64,000 bases of DNA from Spongilla lacustris (lineage: Eukaryota; Porifera; Demospongiae; Spongillida; Spongillidae), in contig OX442424.1 in the NCBI GenBank assembly GCA_949361645.1, positions 388,001 through 452,000 on the forward strand, written 5' to 3'. Made by a program: the position numbers and the translations under genes. The notes beneath the pieces were generated by a model. The model did no database searches. It saw only the letters and a program-made list of their open reading frames with translations, and had not been told where the DNA came from. Position 1 is the first letter of the stretch; each line of letters begins with the position of its first letter. Positions 10,423 to 28,055 of the stretch are shown here, piece after piece.

Positions 10423-12989
10423 TTAGTGTTTGGGCAAGTCTTCTAAGGATGTAGCAAAGTGGAAGTCCTGGGGGAACAGCAGGCCTTTGGATGGGTACAG
10501 CAGCCGATAAGACTGACGTATAGTGCTATCTGCCACGCCCACCACATCTCCAACCTCTGGAGACCAATAAGACCAACACATTAATGCAACCAAATGTGCC
10601 AGCTCCATGTGGTACTCATATATAAGAACAGCCACAAAGCACACATATCTAATACATCTGATACAAAGCACATGACAAATTGACACAAAGCACATGACAA
10701 GTTGATACAAAGCACATGACAAGTTGACACACATGACAAGTTGACACAAAGCACATGAGTTGACACACATGACAAGTTGACACAAAACATAACAGTTTGT
10801 CAAAAGGACATACTGCCCTAGCTGTCTCATCAGAAGTTATGAATCAAGGTGATATATTGAGGTTATGGCCGAGGTGATCTTACTGATGAGGTTATGGTGG
10901 AGGTGACCTTACTGATGAGGTTATGGCTGAGGTGACCTTACTGATGAGGTTATGGCTGAGGTGATCTTACTGATGAGGTTATGGCTGAGTTGATCTTACT
11001 GACCTTTCTGTGTTTTCTTGACATCAGAGGCCTGTGAAGCCATATATATAGCAGCTGCAGCAATAGACAGATAGACACGTCTGGGGAGGAGGGTGACAGT
11101 GAATGGGTAAAAGATGGGGTGAGTTGGGAATGATTACCAGACATGGAACATAGCTGATGCATAACAGACATGGAACATAGCTGATGCATAACAGACATGC
11201 ATGCAGACAGAACAGTAAATGACACACATGTAAGACACAGCAGTTGGTAGACACAGCAGTTCTATAGCTAGAAACCATAGTTTTGAGACCACACCTTCCA
11301 TTTATCCCAGGACATTGGCAGAGAGGGAGGGGTGGGGATGGGATGGGGAGCACAAGAGGAGAGGATGAGGGAGGAGTAGAGGGAGGAGTAGAGGGAGGAT
11401 GAGGGAAGGGGAGGATGAGGGAGGGGGAGGATGAGGGAGGGAGGGGGAGGATGAGGGAGGGTAGAGGTGATGAGGTCATAGTCACAACAGACACAGGCAG
11501 AAAGAGCACATAAGAGGACAACAGAATCAATTGAATCAAAGTTGAGGTAGCTAGATATTGGAAGTGTCTTTCCACCCTCTAATTAGGTGGAGGGCACCGT
11601 TCATTTGATTCTTTGATGGTATTAGCAATAATATAGTCGCACCATAACCATTCCTGAAGGTGAAGTCCAGGAGACAGTTTAATTATTCTTATTTGGGTGG
11701 GTGGGTGGGGGGTGGGGGCAGTGAGAGGGATGAGAGGGATGAGAGGGTAAATTCTTACCCAGGGGCCAGATCTAGTTCAACTGCCTTCTGTGCAATATAG
11801 CTTGCTGCCTTCTGAACATTTGCTGGCAAACTGAGATTTGTGCAGTAGCGAGACTAAAGGGAGAAGTGTGATGATGATGAGGAGGGTATGAGGGGAGGAG
11901 GGTGTGAGGGAGAGGAGGGTGTGAGGGAGAGGAGGGTGTGAGGGAGAGGAGGGTGTGAGGGAGAGGAGGGTGTGAGGGAGAGGTGGGTGTGAGGGAGAGG
12001 AGGGTGTGAGGGAGAGGAGGGTGTGAGGGAGAGGTGGGTGTGAGGGAGAGGAGGGTGTGAGGGAGAGGAGGGTGTGAGGGAGAGGAGGGTGTGAGGGAGA
12101 GGAGGGTGTGAGGGAGAGGAGGGTGTGAGGGAGAGGAGGGTGTGAGGGAGAGGAGGGTGTGAGGGAGAGGTGGGTGTGAGGGAGAGGAGGGTGTGAGGGA
12201 GAGGAGGGTGTGAGGGAGAGGAGGGTGTGAGGGAGAGGAGGGTGTGAGGGAGAGGAGGGTGTGAGGGAGAGGAGGGTGTGAGGGAGAGGAGGGTGTGAGG
12301 GGAGGAGGGTGTGAGGGAGAGGAGGGTGTGAGGGAGAGGAGGGTGTGAGGGAGAGGTGGGTATGAGGGTATGAGGGTATGAGGGGAGGAGGGTGTGAGGG
12401 AGAGGTGGGTGTGAGGGAGAGGTGGGTGTGAGGGAGAGGAGGGTGTGAGGGGAGGAGGGTGTGAGGGAGAGGAGGGTGTGAGGGAGAGGAGGGTGTGAGG
12501 GAGAGGTGGGTATGAGGGGAGGAGGGTATGAGGGGAGGAGGGTGTGAGGGAGAGGTGGGTGTGAGGGAGAGGAGGGTGTGAGGGGAGGAGGGTGTGAGGG
12601 AGAGGAGGGTGTGAGGGAGAGGAGGGTGTGAGGGAGAGGAGGGTGTGAGGGAGAGGAGGGTGTGAGGGAGAGGAGGGTGTGAGGGAGAGGAGGGTGTGAG
12701 GGAGAGGAGGGTGTGAGGGAGAGGTGGGTGTGAGGGAGAGGAGGGTGTGAGGGGAGGAGGGTGTGAGGGAGAGGAGGGTGTGAGGGAGAGGAGGGTGTGA
12801 GGGAGAGGTGGGTATGAGGGGAGGAGGGTATGAGGGGAGGAGGGTGTGAGGGAGAGGTGGGTGTGAGGGAGAGGAGGGTGTGAGAAAGAGGAGGGTGTGA
12901 GGGAGAGGTGGGTGTGAGGGAGAGGAGGGTGTGAGGGAGAGGTGGGTGTGAATACAAGGAAATGGTTAAAATGACGTGTGTGGTGTTAT

Positions 12990-13024
<35 letters not shown>

Positions 13025-15223
13025 ATATATACCCATATTCATTGAAGTTCACATGGATGCCAAGATAAGCCTACTCACAGGTAGGTAAGCTTACCATGAA
13101 ATCTGATGTGGATACAGTGTTGACCTGTGTGTTGGTAGCCTGGCGTATCAGCTTGAAGCACCGGCCAATCTCCTTCTTTGGATGTCTGGAGACGGCACAT
13201 ATTTCCTTGAAGGATCGAGGCACCTCCTCCTGTCTGCAGGCTATGTACAGGCAGGCAGCAGCCACTGCGTCATTGGCTCTGCCCTTAAGGTGCTTCTCCT
13301 CGTGCACCTGCTTGAAGAGAGAATTACACCTCTCCTGTTGAGAGGGAAGGAGAGAGGGGAGAGAGGGGAGAGAGGGAAGGAGGTGGTGAGGTTGAGAAGA
13401 GACGGTAGATAACTGCACCTACCCAATGGGAAATAACCACGCCCACTCAATGGGAGGTGGCCACGCCCACCCAAACATTATAAGTTCCTGTACCATCCTC
13501 ACTTGTTCACAACCTTCCTTCACACTACACACATGCACAACTTGCCCACCCCATACACATTTACCTACCACTATGCTTTTGGGTAAGTTCAGTCTGTCTG
13601 CCATTGTACTAATCTCTCGAAATGCAGTTACCAGGCTTCTATCACTGGGTAGCATCTATTGGGTAAGAGGGAATGGGAGGAGATAGGAGTGGGATGGGGA
13701 GGAGATAGGAGTGGGATGGGGAGGAGATAGGAGTGGGTGGGGAGGAGGTAGGAGTGGGATGGGGAGTGGGATGGGGAGGAGATAGGGGTGGAGATAATGG
13801 AATGATGTATGTAGAAATGGAGAGTGAGCAGCAGATCTATGTATTGTAGCATACATGGAAGTAAGGCATGCTTAGGCATATTGGACCTAGGCATATTGGA
13901 CCTTGCATATTGGACCTAGCATATTGGACCTAGCATATTGGACCTAGCATATTGGACCTAGCATATTGGACCTAGCATATTGGACCTTGCATATTGGACC
14001 TAGCATATTGGACCTAGCATATTGGACCTAGCAAGCAGCCAGTCACCAGTACATCATAATGGTTTGATCTGGCAACAGATCTTGAAAGGGTGAGAGGGGG
14101 CCTGGTGGGGGTGTGGGGGTATGAGAGGGGTCCTGGTGGGGGTGTGTGATATGAGAGGGGGCCTGGTGGGGGGTGTGATATGAGAGGGAGCCTGGTGGGG
14201 GTGTGATATGAGAGGGGGTCTGGTGTAGTGGGGGGTGTGATATGAGAGGGGGTCTGGTGTAGTGGGGGGTGTGATATGAGAGGGGGTCTGGTGTAGTGGG
14301 AGGTGTGATATGAGAGGGTGGGTGTGGGGTGTGAAAGGGGTGTAGAAATTTAAACACATGACAAAGAAAACAACATAACAGCCTGTGGTTTAAATTGTGA
14401 ATGGATATTCAAATGAAACTAGCAGGTGATTGGGTACAAGGTGAGATAGTTGCATGGTTAGGACAGCCTGTCATGTGATCACCAGCTGATGAGGACATCT
14501 TGTCATGTGATGACAAGCCAATGAGGATACCTTGTCATGTGATGACACCTCGTATGTCATGAACAATTGACAAAGATGCCTTTTCATGGAAAGGGGATTC
14601 ACTCCTGGTCATCAGCTCACTCACCCCTGGTCATCAGCTCACTCACCCCTCACTCACCCCTGGTCATCAGCTCACTCACCCCTGACTTTTGCCATTTACT
14701 GTAGCCTGAGTTCGCGTCCCCAGACCCAGGTTTCATGCTGGCTGTACTGATGTATGTGGAAAGTTCCTTTCCCTCAAGGAGAGGGTTCTGCCAACCAAGA
14801 GTGCGGTGATGCAAAAAAAACAAAACATGTCACAGTACTCACCTCAGCAGCTCCTACTCTGGATCTATCTGTGGAGGACTTTTCATTGCTAAAGGTTCGC
14901 CATTCTGATCCAACGTCTATGACTCTATATCCGCACCCCCATAGGATAAAAATTTATATACTGAACTACACACACGTCGTACTAATAAACAATCCGTTGC
15001 TTGGTGACCTGTGTTTTGTGCGACAGAGTCTGTACTATCTCTCATTATTCTACGGACAGTTGAATACAATGTCCGCTGCTCACCTATCGCCGACCACAAG
15101 GCCACATTCTGGACACACCATATCTCCGGCATGGTAGTCTTCGATAAGCAGTTGGTTTGGATGCTGTGGACAGTGAACAGTACTTGGGCGCGCTGCTTTG
15201 GTTTTTTTTTTCTCTTCAGCCAT
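10423..15223 (-). CDS. GTF2B: Transcription initiation factor TFIIB
   Basis: TFIIB bridges TBP on the promoter and RNA polymerase II. Eight exons (15223-15084, 14924-14843, 14787-14680, 13655-13569, 13334-13095, 11853-11759, 11080-11004, 10556-10423) sum to 963 nt, giving 320 residues against 316 in human. The N-terminal zinc ribbon has C18-x2-H21 and C37-x2-C40 (spacing as in human), followed by the B-reader landmark [11 protein letters not shown]. The first cyclin fold has [18 protein letters not shown] and [11 protein letters not shown]; the second has [14 protein letters not shown] and [12 protein letters not shown]. The ATG at 15223 opens MAEEKKK. Introns carry a 1.1 kb CT-rich array and several shorter ones. 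The last two exons are duplicated as a fragment at 5925-6706. Confidence 0.96.
10850..11000. repeat. 28-29-bp minisatellite in GTF2B intron (copy B)
   Basis: About five units of the same GAGGTTATGGCTGAGGTGA type seen at 6285-6622, between the last two TFIIB exons. Confidence 0.85.
11330..11470. repeat. Purine-rich GGGAGGATGAGGGAGG repeats
   Basis: Short irregular repeats within a GTF2B intron; C/T-rich on the gene's coding strand. Confidence 0.7.
11880..12952. repeat. 17-18-bp minisatellite in GTF2B intron 5
   Basis: About 60 copies of GGGTGTGAGGGAGAGGAG-type units, ending less than 30 bp from the acceptor of exon 11853-11759. On the coding strand the array is CACACCCTCCTCTCCCT-like, that is, a huge polypyrimidine tract in front of the 3' splice site. 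A (TG)n run follows at about 12990-13022. The long open frame across it is a repeat artefact. Confidence 0.92.
13665..14340. repeat. Cluster of three short tandem arrays in GTF2B intron 3
   Basis: At 13665-13795 are GGAGATAGGAGTGGGATGG-type units. At 13866-14035 are about 12 copies of the 14-bp unit CATATTGGACCTAG. At 14085-14335 are units of GTGTGATATGAGAGGGGGTC with TGGTGTAGTGGGG. They are unrelated to each other. Confidence 0.85.
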
Positions 15224-15778
15224 TCATTATTGTACGCTAACACGCCGCTGTCAAACACCTCTATTTATAATTTATCCCCTCGTCTAAAAATAGTTAGTTA
15301 ATTGTTATTACGATTACTGGTTAGTGCATCTACGTCTACAGCTAGCTACTGTTTTTGAATGATCAATCACAACGGAATTTCAGAAGCCGAAATAAGGTCG
15401 AGACGCCGAGTTTCGTTTGTATAATCTATCCTCAGCTTTATAATGATCAAAGCAATAATATATTTTTTTACGCATGCGCACACAGGTCACTGCCATTGGG
15501 GATAGGAGAGGAGAGTATTTCTGCTATCACCGGGGAGAGGAGTGTTCCTACAGCACCCAGAGGCCGAGCATGTTCCTATTCTCAACCGCTGGAGCTAGTC
15601 TCGTACCCAGACCCAAATGTATGTGGTGCGCGCCAAACCAAAAAAAAAAAGCAGGCTTGCACATTTTGTTCGAAAATCAGGGTCTGGGTACGAAACAAGC
15701 CCGTCTGTGGATAGGCGGAACCGAAATGACGTAATAACCTTCTGTCCATCATCTAGCGAAGTCGGAACGATCGTAAGT
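15224..15778. promoter_or_regulatory. Divergent intergenic region, GTF2B (-) / NUDT19 (+)
   Basis: 555 bp between two head-to-head start codons, so it must hold both promoters. No clear TATA box is placed relative to either start. It contains a small inverted-repeat element (15597-15696). Confidence 0.6.
15597..15696. mobile_element. Miniature TIR element, about 100 bp
   Basis: The left end GTCTCGTACCCAGACCC and right end GGGTCTGGGTACGAAAC are inverted repeats with one mismatch. The interior has no coding capacity. The same termini bound the 1.1 kb element at 30910-32010. Confidence 0.75.
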
Positions 15779-18025
15779 ATGGCCGCTGGCGGACTTACGA
15801 AGACATGGAGGAACTCTGCATGCCTGATTCTTGCTAGTGGTGCATTCAAATACAACACACGCCCTCTGCTGAGAACTTCCCTACAGGCTGTCAATCCCAA
15901 ATCGACTCCTGTATGTCTCCAAGACTTCCAAACCCCAGACATCACTCGTGCAGACATCACGCGTGCTCAGTTAGAATTTTTGATGTTGAAGAGAAGTGAA
16001 GCGTCAAGTTTCATGGTAAGAGCGGTAGGCCGCCCGTGGTACCATTCCCCCATTTACCGCCTTCTCGTCTTCTTCTTCAGCCGAGCAATCACGTGTTTCC
16101 TGGCGGGGTTCTCGACACCGCGGACTTTTCACTCGAGTGGATGAGCCTCTTCAAGGGGTGTGCCGGGGCCCATCCCTTTGCCTCCGTCCTTGGCCTGGGC
16201 ACCCCAAGACATACAAGGGTACCTTTATACGGCTCTGTACCGCCAGAGTCCACAATCCCAGGAGAAGTAGCCTTCAGGATATGCGCCATAAGGGAGGTCT
16301 TTGAGGAGGCAGGCATTCTGTTGGCAAGAGGTCAGGGTGATGTGTCCTGCAAATCAGGACTTGTGGTGGGAAGTTTTGCACCTGCTGTCAAGGTTCTCCC
16401 CATGCAACTGAGAGAGGACTGGAGGCTCAAAGTGCATAGCAATGCAAATGAATTTATCAACATGTGCAGGTACAGTCATACTGCAGAAATGATGAAAGTA
16501 CCACACCCCCTTCCCCTGTTACCATGGTACCACACCCCCCTCCCCTGTTACCATGGTACCACACACACCCCTCCCCTGTTACCATGGTACCACACCCCTC
16601 CCCTGTTACCATGGTACCACACACCCCCCTCCCTTGTTACCATGGTACCACACACCCCTCCCCTGTTACCATGGTACCACACACCCCTCCCCTGTTACCA
16701 TGGTACCACACACCCCTCCCCTGTTACCATGGTACCACACACCCCTCCCCTGTTACCATGGTACCACACACACCCCTCCCCTGTTACCATGGTACCACAC
16801 ACACCCCTCCCCTGTTACCATGGTACCACACACACCCCTCCCCTGTTACCATGGTACCACACACACCCCTCCCCTGTTACCATGGTACCACACACACCCC
16901 TCCCCTGTTACCATGGTACCACACACCCCTCCCCTGTTACCATGGTACCACACACCCCTCCCCTGTTACCATGGTACCACACACCCCTCCCTCCTTACCA
17001 TGTTTTTTTTTTTTTTTTTTTTGCAGAGAACTTAATTGTGTACCAGACATCTGGTCCCTGGTAGAGTGGTCCACTTGGCTCACTCCCAGGAACTTCCACA
17101 AGAGGTTTGACACTATGTTCTACCTCTGCTGTACTGAGACTAAGCCCGAGGTGTTCATTGATAAGATGGAGGTGTCAGATGCCCAGGTGAGGTACCTTGG
17201 CAGACACCACCCATCATTGTGACCTGGATAACATAGCACATCCCACACTCCTCCAACCCTCGCTGTGCACACTCCACACTGCACCAACCCTCGCTGTGCA
17301 CACTCCACTCCACCAACCCTCACTATGCGTGAGCATGGTCTATGTATGTCTTTGCCCCACACAGTGGCTCAGCTCACAAGGGATTATAGAGAATACCAGT
17401 ATAAATGTTGCTCCTCCCCAGGCTGCTGAGATTTACCGATTTCATAGGTGAATATTGCATCAGTGGCATATCGCGTTCCTCCACCCCCCCCCAACAGGTT
17501 TGGATCTCCCTCATCTGTGCATTCATACGCACTTCACCAAAGCCTCCACGGTTCAATACCCATCAACAGACCAGTCAGAGTCAAGACCAAAGACAGCATC
17601 ATCATGGTAATCATTACTTAACCCTTCTACCTCTACTTAACCCTTCTACCTCTACTTTTCTGGTCCTTATTTGTTGTGATCCTGCACACCCACTCCTCCC
17701 CCTCCCTCAGTCTGTGCTGGGTGAGGATGACCTATACCCTTTGGAGGAGGCTCCAGACCACCAGCCCCCTGAGCACACACACCACCACCCCCAGGCTGTC
17801 CCCATCAGAGAGAGGGTACACCTCATGACCACAAACCACATGCTTTATGAGTACAAGATCCCGACACACACAGCAAAGGACCTTCACCAGTGCTCCCAGC
17901 AAACCATGAGGTTTGAATTTGGTGTACCAATCGTGCCGGTGGTGAGCGTATTTGAGAAGAAGATGGCTGAACATGAGCTGAGGTACCAGCTCTCCTTACA
18001 AGAATGCTTGAATTCAAAACTATAA
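15779..18025 (+). CDS. NUDT19: NUDT19, peroxisomal Nudix hydrolase (CoA diphosphatase)
   Basis: NUDT19 cleaves CoA and acyl-CoAs to phosphopantetheines and 3',5'-ADP in peroxisomes. Exons 15779-16015, 16081-16469, 17027-17186, 17365-17447, 17498-17606 and 17711-18025 sum to 1293 nt, giving 430 residues (human 375). Landmarks are VFPGGVLDTAD, then the Nudix helix REVFEEAGILL (REVFEEAG at residues 150-157, preceded by GEVAFRICAI as in the family), PDIWSLVEWSTWLTP and RFDTMFYLCC. The protein ends in SKL, the canonical type 1 peroxisomal targeting signal. Intron 2 holds a minisatellite. Its start lies head to head with GTF2B. Confidence 0.93.
16496..17002. repeat. 26-32-bp minisatellite in NUDT19 intron 2
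   Basis: About 17 units built on CCCCTCCCCTGTTACCATGG with TACCACACA, followed by a T run and the exon 3 acceptor. Open frames through it are artefacts. Confidence 0.93.
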
Positions 18026-18152
18026 TAGTGCAATGCAATGGTGCAGTATTGATGTTCAGTTCCATATTATCGTATCCATTAGTGCCCCCTGGATGGTCTT
18101 TAAATAAGAATAGGAGACTGTTAGAAGTGGCCTTTGCAGCGAGGTGAAATAC

Positions 18153-20332
<2,180 letters not shown>

Positions 20333-20572
20333 CTTCTTCACGAGTCGACTATAATAGAGCACGTGAGTATATACAAAAAATTAAAGATTTTTATAAATTT
20401 AATACAAATTATGTAACAAAAAGCTACGCTCAAGAGGAAGCCTCGTAAGGAGAGCCCTTGGCGCGTACAAGGGACAAGTTGAGGCGACCATACACATTAG
20501 CAATTAGGTAGATTGGATCTTGTGGCTCCTGAGGCTCTGTTTCGGCAGCCAGAGGACAACATTTTAAAAACT

Positions 20573-20578
20573 TTTATT
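20573..20578 (-). promoter_or_regulatory. CLUAP1 polyadenylation signal
   Basis: AATAAA on the minus strand, 11 bp past the CLUAP1 stop. Confidence 0.7.
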
Positions 20579-20588
20579 CATTAAATGC

Positions 20589-22000
20589 CTAAAAGTCATC
20601 CCCACTCTCGTTATCATCAGCACCAAGTAAGCCTCGCCCTCCCTCCTCCTCTTCTTCGTCTTCTTCTTGTTCTTCATCTTCTCGTACCACACCCAGCCCC
20701 CCTTCTTCAACCTCATCTCCCATCTCCTTGTTTTCTTTAGGCTGCATGTTCTCCGCACCAACTTCCAGCTCACTACCAGAACTGAGTGAACCAGTTTCGT
20801 CCTAAACGAAAAGATGGCAATACAATTGTAAATGATAGGAAAGGTGCTAGGAGGGAGATAGACATGTTAAACCACCAACCTCATCTGAAGGTATTCCATC
20901 CCCACCTGTCATGGACCCAATCACCTTGGGTTTTATATCTGTTCAAAGGTAAAGTCCCGTTATTACCCATGAATGGCACATTTCTGTGCCTGCCTTTTAT
21001 CTTGCTGATATTTTCATGACCAGTTGCTAGCATATCGTCTCCCAGAATATCGTCATGAATCATCCGCTTCTCTGTCTCGTGTATCTGTTGTTGCAGTCTC
21101 TTCAATGCTTCTCCAGATTCCTTAACCACAGATACAATAATAATAATAAAAACACATGCAGAAGAACAGTGAAATAAAACAAAAGCTTTGCAGCAGCCTG
21201 CACCAAATAAAAGTTTGTAAATAATTATTTTTAAAAAACAGCACACATCCACAACACCTGTGGGTATGTGCATGAAGATCTATTCACCTCAATTCTGTTC
21301 TGTTCTATTCTGTTGTAATCCTCCAGCTGATGTTCAAGGTATGCCAGGTTCTGGAATCTCTCCATGTAGGCCTTGAATGGCAGTACATCATAGTTTGCTC
21401 ACAGGCAGGGCTAACTGACCTCATACTGTTTCTGTAGCTCCACCTCTAGCTTCTCATATTCATCCATGAATGCTGGCCTGAAAAAAAACCAGTAGTGACC
21501 AATGGATTCCATTTGATAGAGTACACACAGCCCCTCACCTAACGTTAGCTAAACTTCTAAGTCTCTTCTGGTTCCTTTCTAGCTCTTGTTTCTTTTTCTC
21601 TATCTTAAGTGAAAGGTTGGCCTCATCTGCTGCACAATTCTCAACCATCTGATTCACTTTCTGGATTTCATTCTTCATGCCATGGTTATGGTTATATTGT
21701 GTTGTGGGTAATTTGGAAGTACTCTTACATTAACAGCTGCAATGCTTCCCACCACACCCTTTTCAATCTCATTCAGATCCAACACTCGTGAGAGGGCGTC
21801 CTTACGAGCTTCCTATATGGTATAGAGATGTTTGCATAAATTGAGTTACTGTTCATACCTGGAATACAGTACTGAGGTATGTTATGATGTAAAGTATTTA
21901 TTAAAAAATTTATCATCAAAATCTGAAGAGCAACTGTGCATGGTTGATATGTGATTCTGTTGTGATTATTTGTTCTGCTCTCGTGCACTGTGAGTGAGAG

Positions 22001-22040
<40 letters not shown>

Positions 22041-22804
22041 ACTTACCCTTAATTCAAGTTCCTTGCCTAGCAGCTCATAAAGCTTTGCACCTTTCGCAGT
22101 GATCTTCGAGGCCAGCTCTCGGCACGTTTTGAGGTCAGCAGCCTGTTAAACAGCTCCTAGGTAACGCCTAGCCCACGGCAGCTCCGCCTACCTTGCTTTG
22201 CAGCTCAGTAAATGTGGACGTTAGGTCTGGTTCGCTGACGTCCTAAGGCAGGCACATAGCTAAGACCACCAGAAGTGGCGACAGTTAAGTTCTTACCTTG
22301 ACTGCCCGGTTGGTTCGCATAGCAGTGTGGAGAAGGGATGCGACTTTTAGCAACTCCTTGACAGCATATCCATCGGCACTGTACAGCTTCTTCGTATTAA
22401 GTTTGATGCCGGCCTTCACAGTCTGCAGGAAAGACCGCCAAGGACCTTAACGCGTCCCCAGTACCAATGCTAGCACCGAACTAACTAGAAACTGACAGAC
22501 GGACTTGATGAAAACAACTCTATCTTGCTCCGTATCCACATCAGTGGGAATTCCAGATGTTGGGTCATATCTTTTGAATTATCCAACTATAGGCAATTTG
22601 TCAAGGGACAGGGCGTTTTACCTGTTCACTAGCCAAATGAGAATTTCGGTTACCAGCGCGAAGTTAGGAGTGCGGAAGCTTTCCATCGAAATCAATCGAT
22701 GGTACCCCAAGGCCCGCATAGTTTCCGTGAAGTCTTCATGGAAATCAACACGTTTTATTAGTAGGAAGAAAATTAAACTTACTTCGGAGATCTCTGTACG
22801 ACAT
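20589..22804 (-). CDS. CLUAP1: CLUAP1 / IFT38, intraflagellar transport B subunit
   Basis: IFT38 is an IFT-B peripheral subunit needed for cilium assembly. Thirteen exons (22804-22783, 22733-22622, 22570-22486, 22422-22297, 22242-22192, 22142-22047, 21812-21729, 21672-21539, 21477-21420, 21371-21288, 21120-20967, 20905-20880, 20801-20589) total 1245 nt, giving 414 residues (human 413). N-terminal calponin-like domain: [49 protein letters not shown] central coiled coil follows, with [20 protein letters not shown] just before it and FMDEYEKLE inside it, then an acidic C-terminal tail ending NESGDDF, as in the family. The 49-bp first intron is among the shortest here. Confidence 0.95.
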
Positions 22805-23181
22805 CTTATTCGTGTTTGGTAACTAAGGGGACGTAGGTCGCGTGACTTAGTAATTATAATGGCATAATTAGCACACAATAGATTGTAGTATTGTAGTCGT
22901 GCATTCCTCCCTTACACATGTATATATATTATATAATAATAATAATATATATATATATATGTACGTATTTCAAATCAAAAAACTGAATGCTACCGTTATT
23001 TTTAGAGAAGATGCTATATAGAAGTGCATGTAGATATTCCTATTATACATACTGTAAGCAAGAGCGGAGTTTGCAACATGACAAGTGAAGAACCCCCTAC
23101 GGGTGGTATGGGTTAAAGCATAAATGGAGTTAGAAGAACAACGGGACAACAATACAAAGAGGCCAGCCATCAATTCACTGG
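22805..23181. other. Spacer between CLUAP1 start and ZGPAT stop
   Basis: 377 bp, both neighbours on the minus strand; it should hold the CLUAP1 promoter. A TATA/ATA-rich simple repeat lies at 22918-22960. Confidence 0.55.
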
Positions 23182-26604
<3,423 letters not shown>

Positions 26605-26725
26605 GTGTAACGTACGTATTAAGTATTAATAATTAGTAACAATATTAATTGAATCTGACCGCTCCCCTTTTGGAATCGTCCTTATTATTACCCACGCAAT
26701 CGGAGGACGTGCCGTTGGTTGCAGA
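26605..26725. promoter_or_regulatory. Bidirectional promoter, ZGPAT (-) / RO60 (+)
   Basis: Only 121 bp separate the two start codons, so both core promoters and 5' UTRs must share it. No TATA box is obvious. Confidence 0.65.
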
Positions 26726-28024
26726 ATGTCAGATAACGAAGAAACAGACCCGGTTACTCCACCGAAGGAGCCCATGGAGGGAATGAGCACCAAAAGTGCC
26801 GCAGAAGCAGAGACTCCACAAAGCGAGCCCTTGGAGGGAATGGTCGCTAACAGTGCCGGGGGATACACCTGGGCTTTAGACGATATGAGACGTTTACGTC
26901 GATTCATGTGCATCGGCTCTGAGGGAGGGACGTACTACATCGGAGAAAAGAAGCTCGGCAGGGAAAACGTAGCGGGCATTATTCGCCTCATCAACAGCGG
27001 GAAGGGCGTGGACGTCGTACGCGAAGTCGTGCAGTTCAGTGTGGAAGGGCGTGCCGCCAAGCAGGATCCAATTATATTCACTCTCGCGCTGTGTGCGCGA
27101 GATAAGGATGGCCCCACGAAGGCTGCAGCGTACGAGGCCTTGAACAAGGTGTGCCGAATTCCCACTCATCTGTTTGCCTTCGTGGAGTTCTGCCAATCGC
27201 TGAGCGAGGGTAAGGGCTGGGGACGAGCACATCGCAAGGCCATTCAGAAGTGGTACAACAGCAAGTCTCCCAAAGCACTTGCGCAGGCTGTGACCAAGTA
27301 CAAACAGAGGAACAATTGGTCGCATGTAGATGTCTTCCGTCTCTGCCATCTCAAACCAGAAACAGACGGCGTCGCGTGCGTCTGCAAGTACGTGGTGAAG
27401 GGCATAGAGGCGTGTCGTGCCGAGTTCGGCGGCAAAGAAGGGAACGTTGCTAAAACGTTGGAATATTTGGAGGCGATCGAAGAAGCCAAAACGGCGAGTG
27501 AGCCCACCTTGATCTATTTGGTACAGAACTTCAAACTAGTGCGGGAACATATTCCGACCGTACACCTCAACTCTACAGCAGTAAGTCCTTTTCGAGGCAA
27601 TGCGATTTTGCATGTAGCTCCAAGTAGAAGTAGCTCTCGAGCTTTGCCGTTTTCTCTATAGTTATGGGCTACCCTGCTTGAGAACATGCCTATGACGGCC
27701 ATGATAAGAAATCTTGGCAAGATGTCTTCCATAGGACTCCTCAAACCTCTGTCCTCGCACAGCGAGGTTGTTTGCCAGCGTCTCAGAGACACTAAGCTCC
27801 TCCAGGAGGCTAGGGTCCACCCCTTCAATGTCCTCCTTGCTCTGAAGACTTACGAGCAAGGGAAGGGAGACAAGGGAAAGCTGACATGGGAGGTGAACCA
27901 GTCTATCGTGAGCGCACTGGATGAAGCTTACTACCTGTCTTTCAAGGTAAAGCACGCATCCAGGAATTTTTTTTAATGTGGCGGGGCACCACCCCGGGAA
28001 GGGTGTGGGAGGTGACCCCTCCAG

Positions 28025-28055
<31 letters not shown>

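Larger units (their letters stand above)
6831..11186. repeat. Tandem block, copy B (4.4 kb)
   Basis: Second copy of 2312-6812. After 11186 it continues into unique GTF2B sequence, just as copy A is preceded by unique SPOUT1 sequence. Complete genes therefore flank the pair and fragments meet in the middle. Confidence 0.95.

Noticed and set aside
14700..14735. GTCCCCAGACCCAGG resembling the TIR-element terminus
   Set aside because: It lies in a conserved-frame GTF2B exon and matches the terminus only partly; no paired inverted end nearby.
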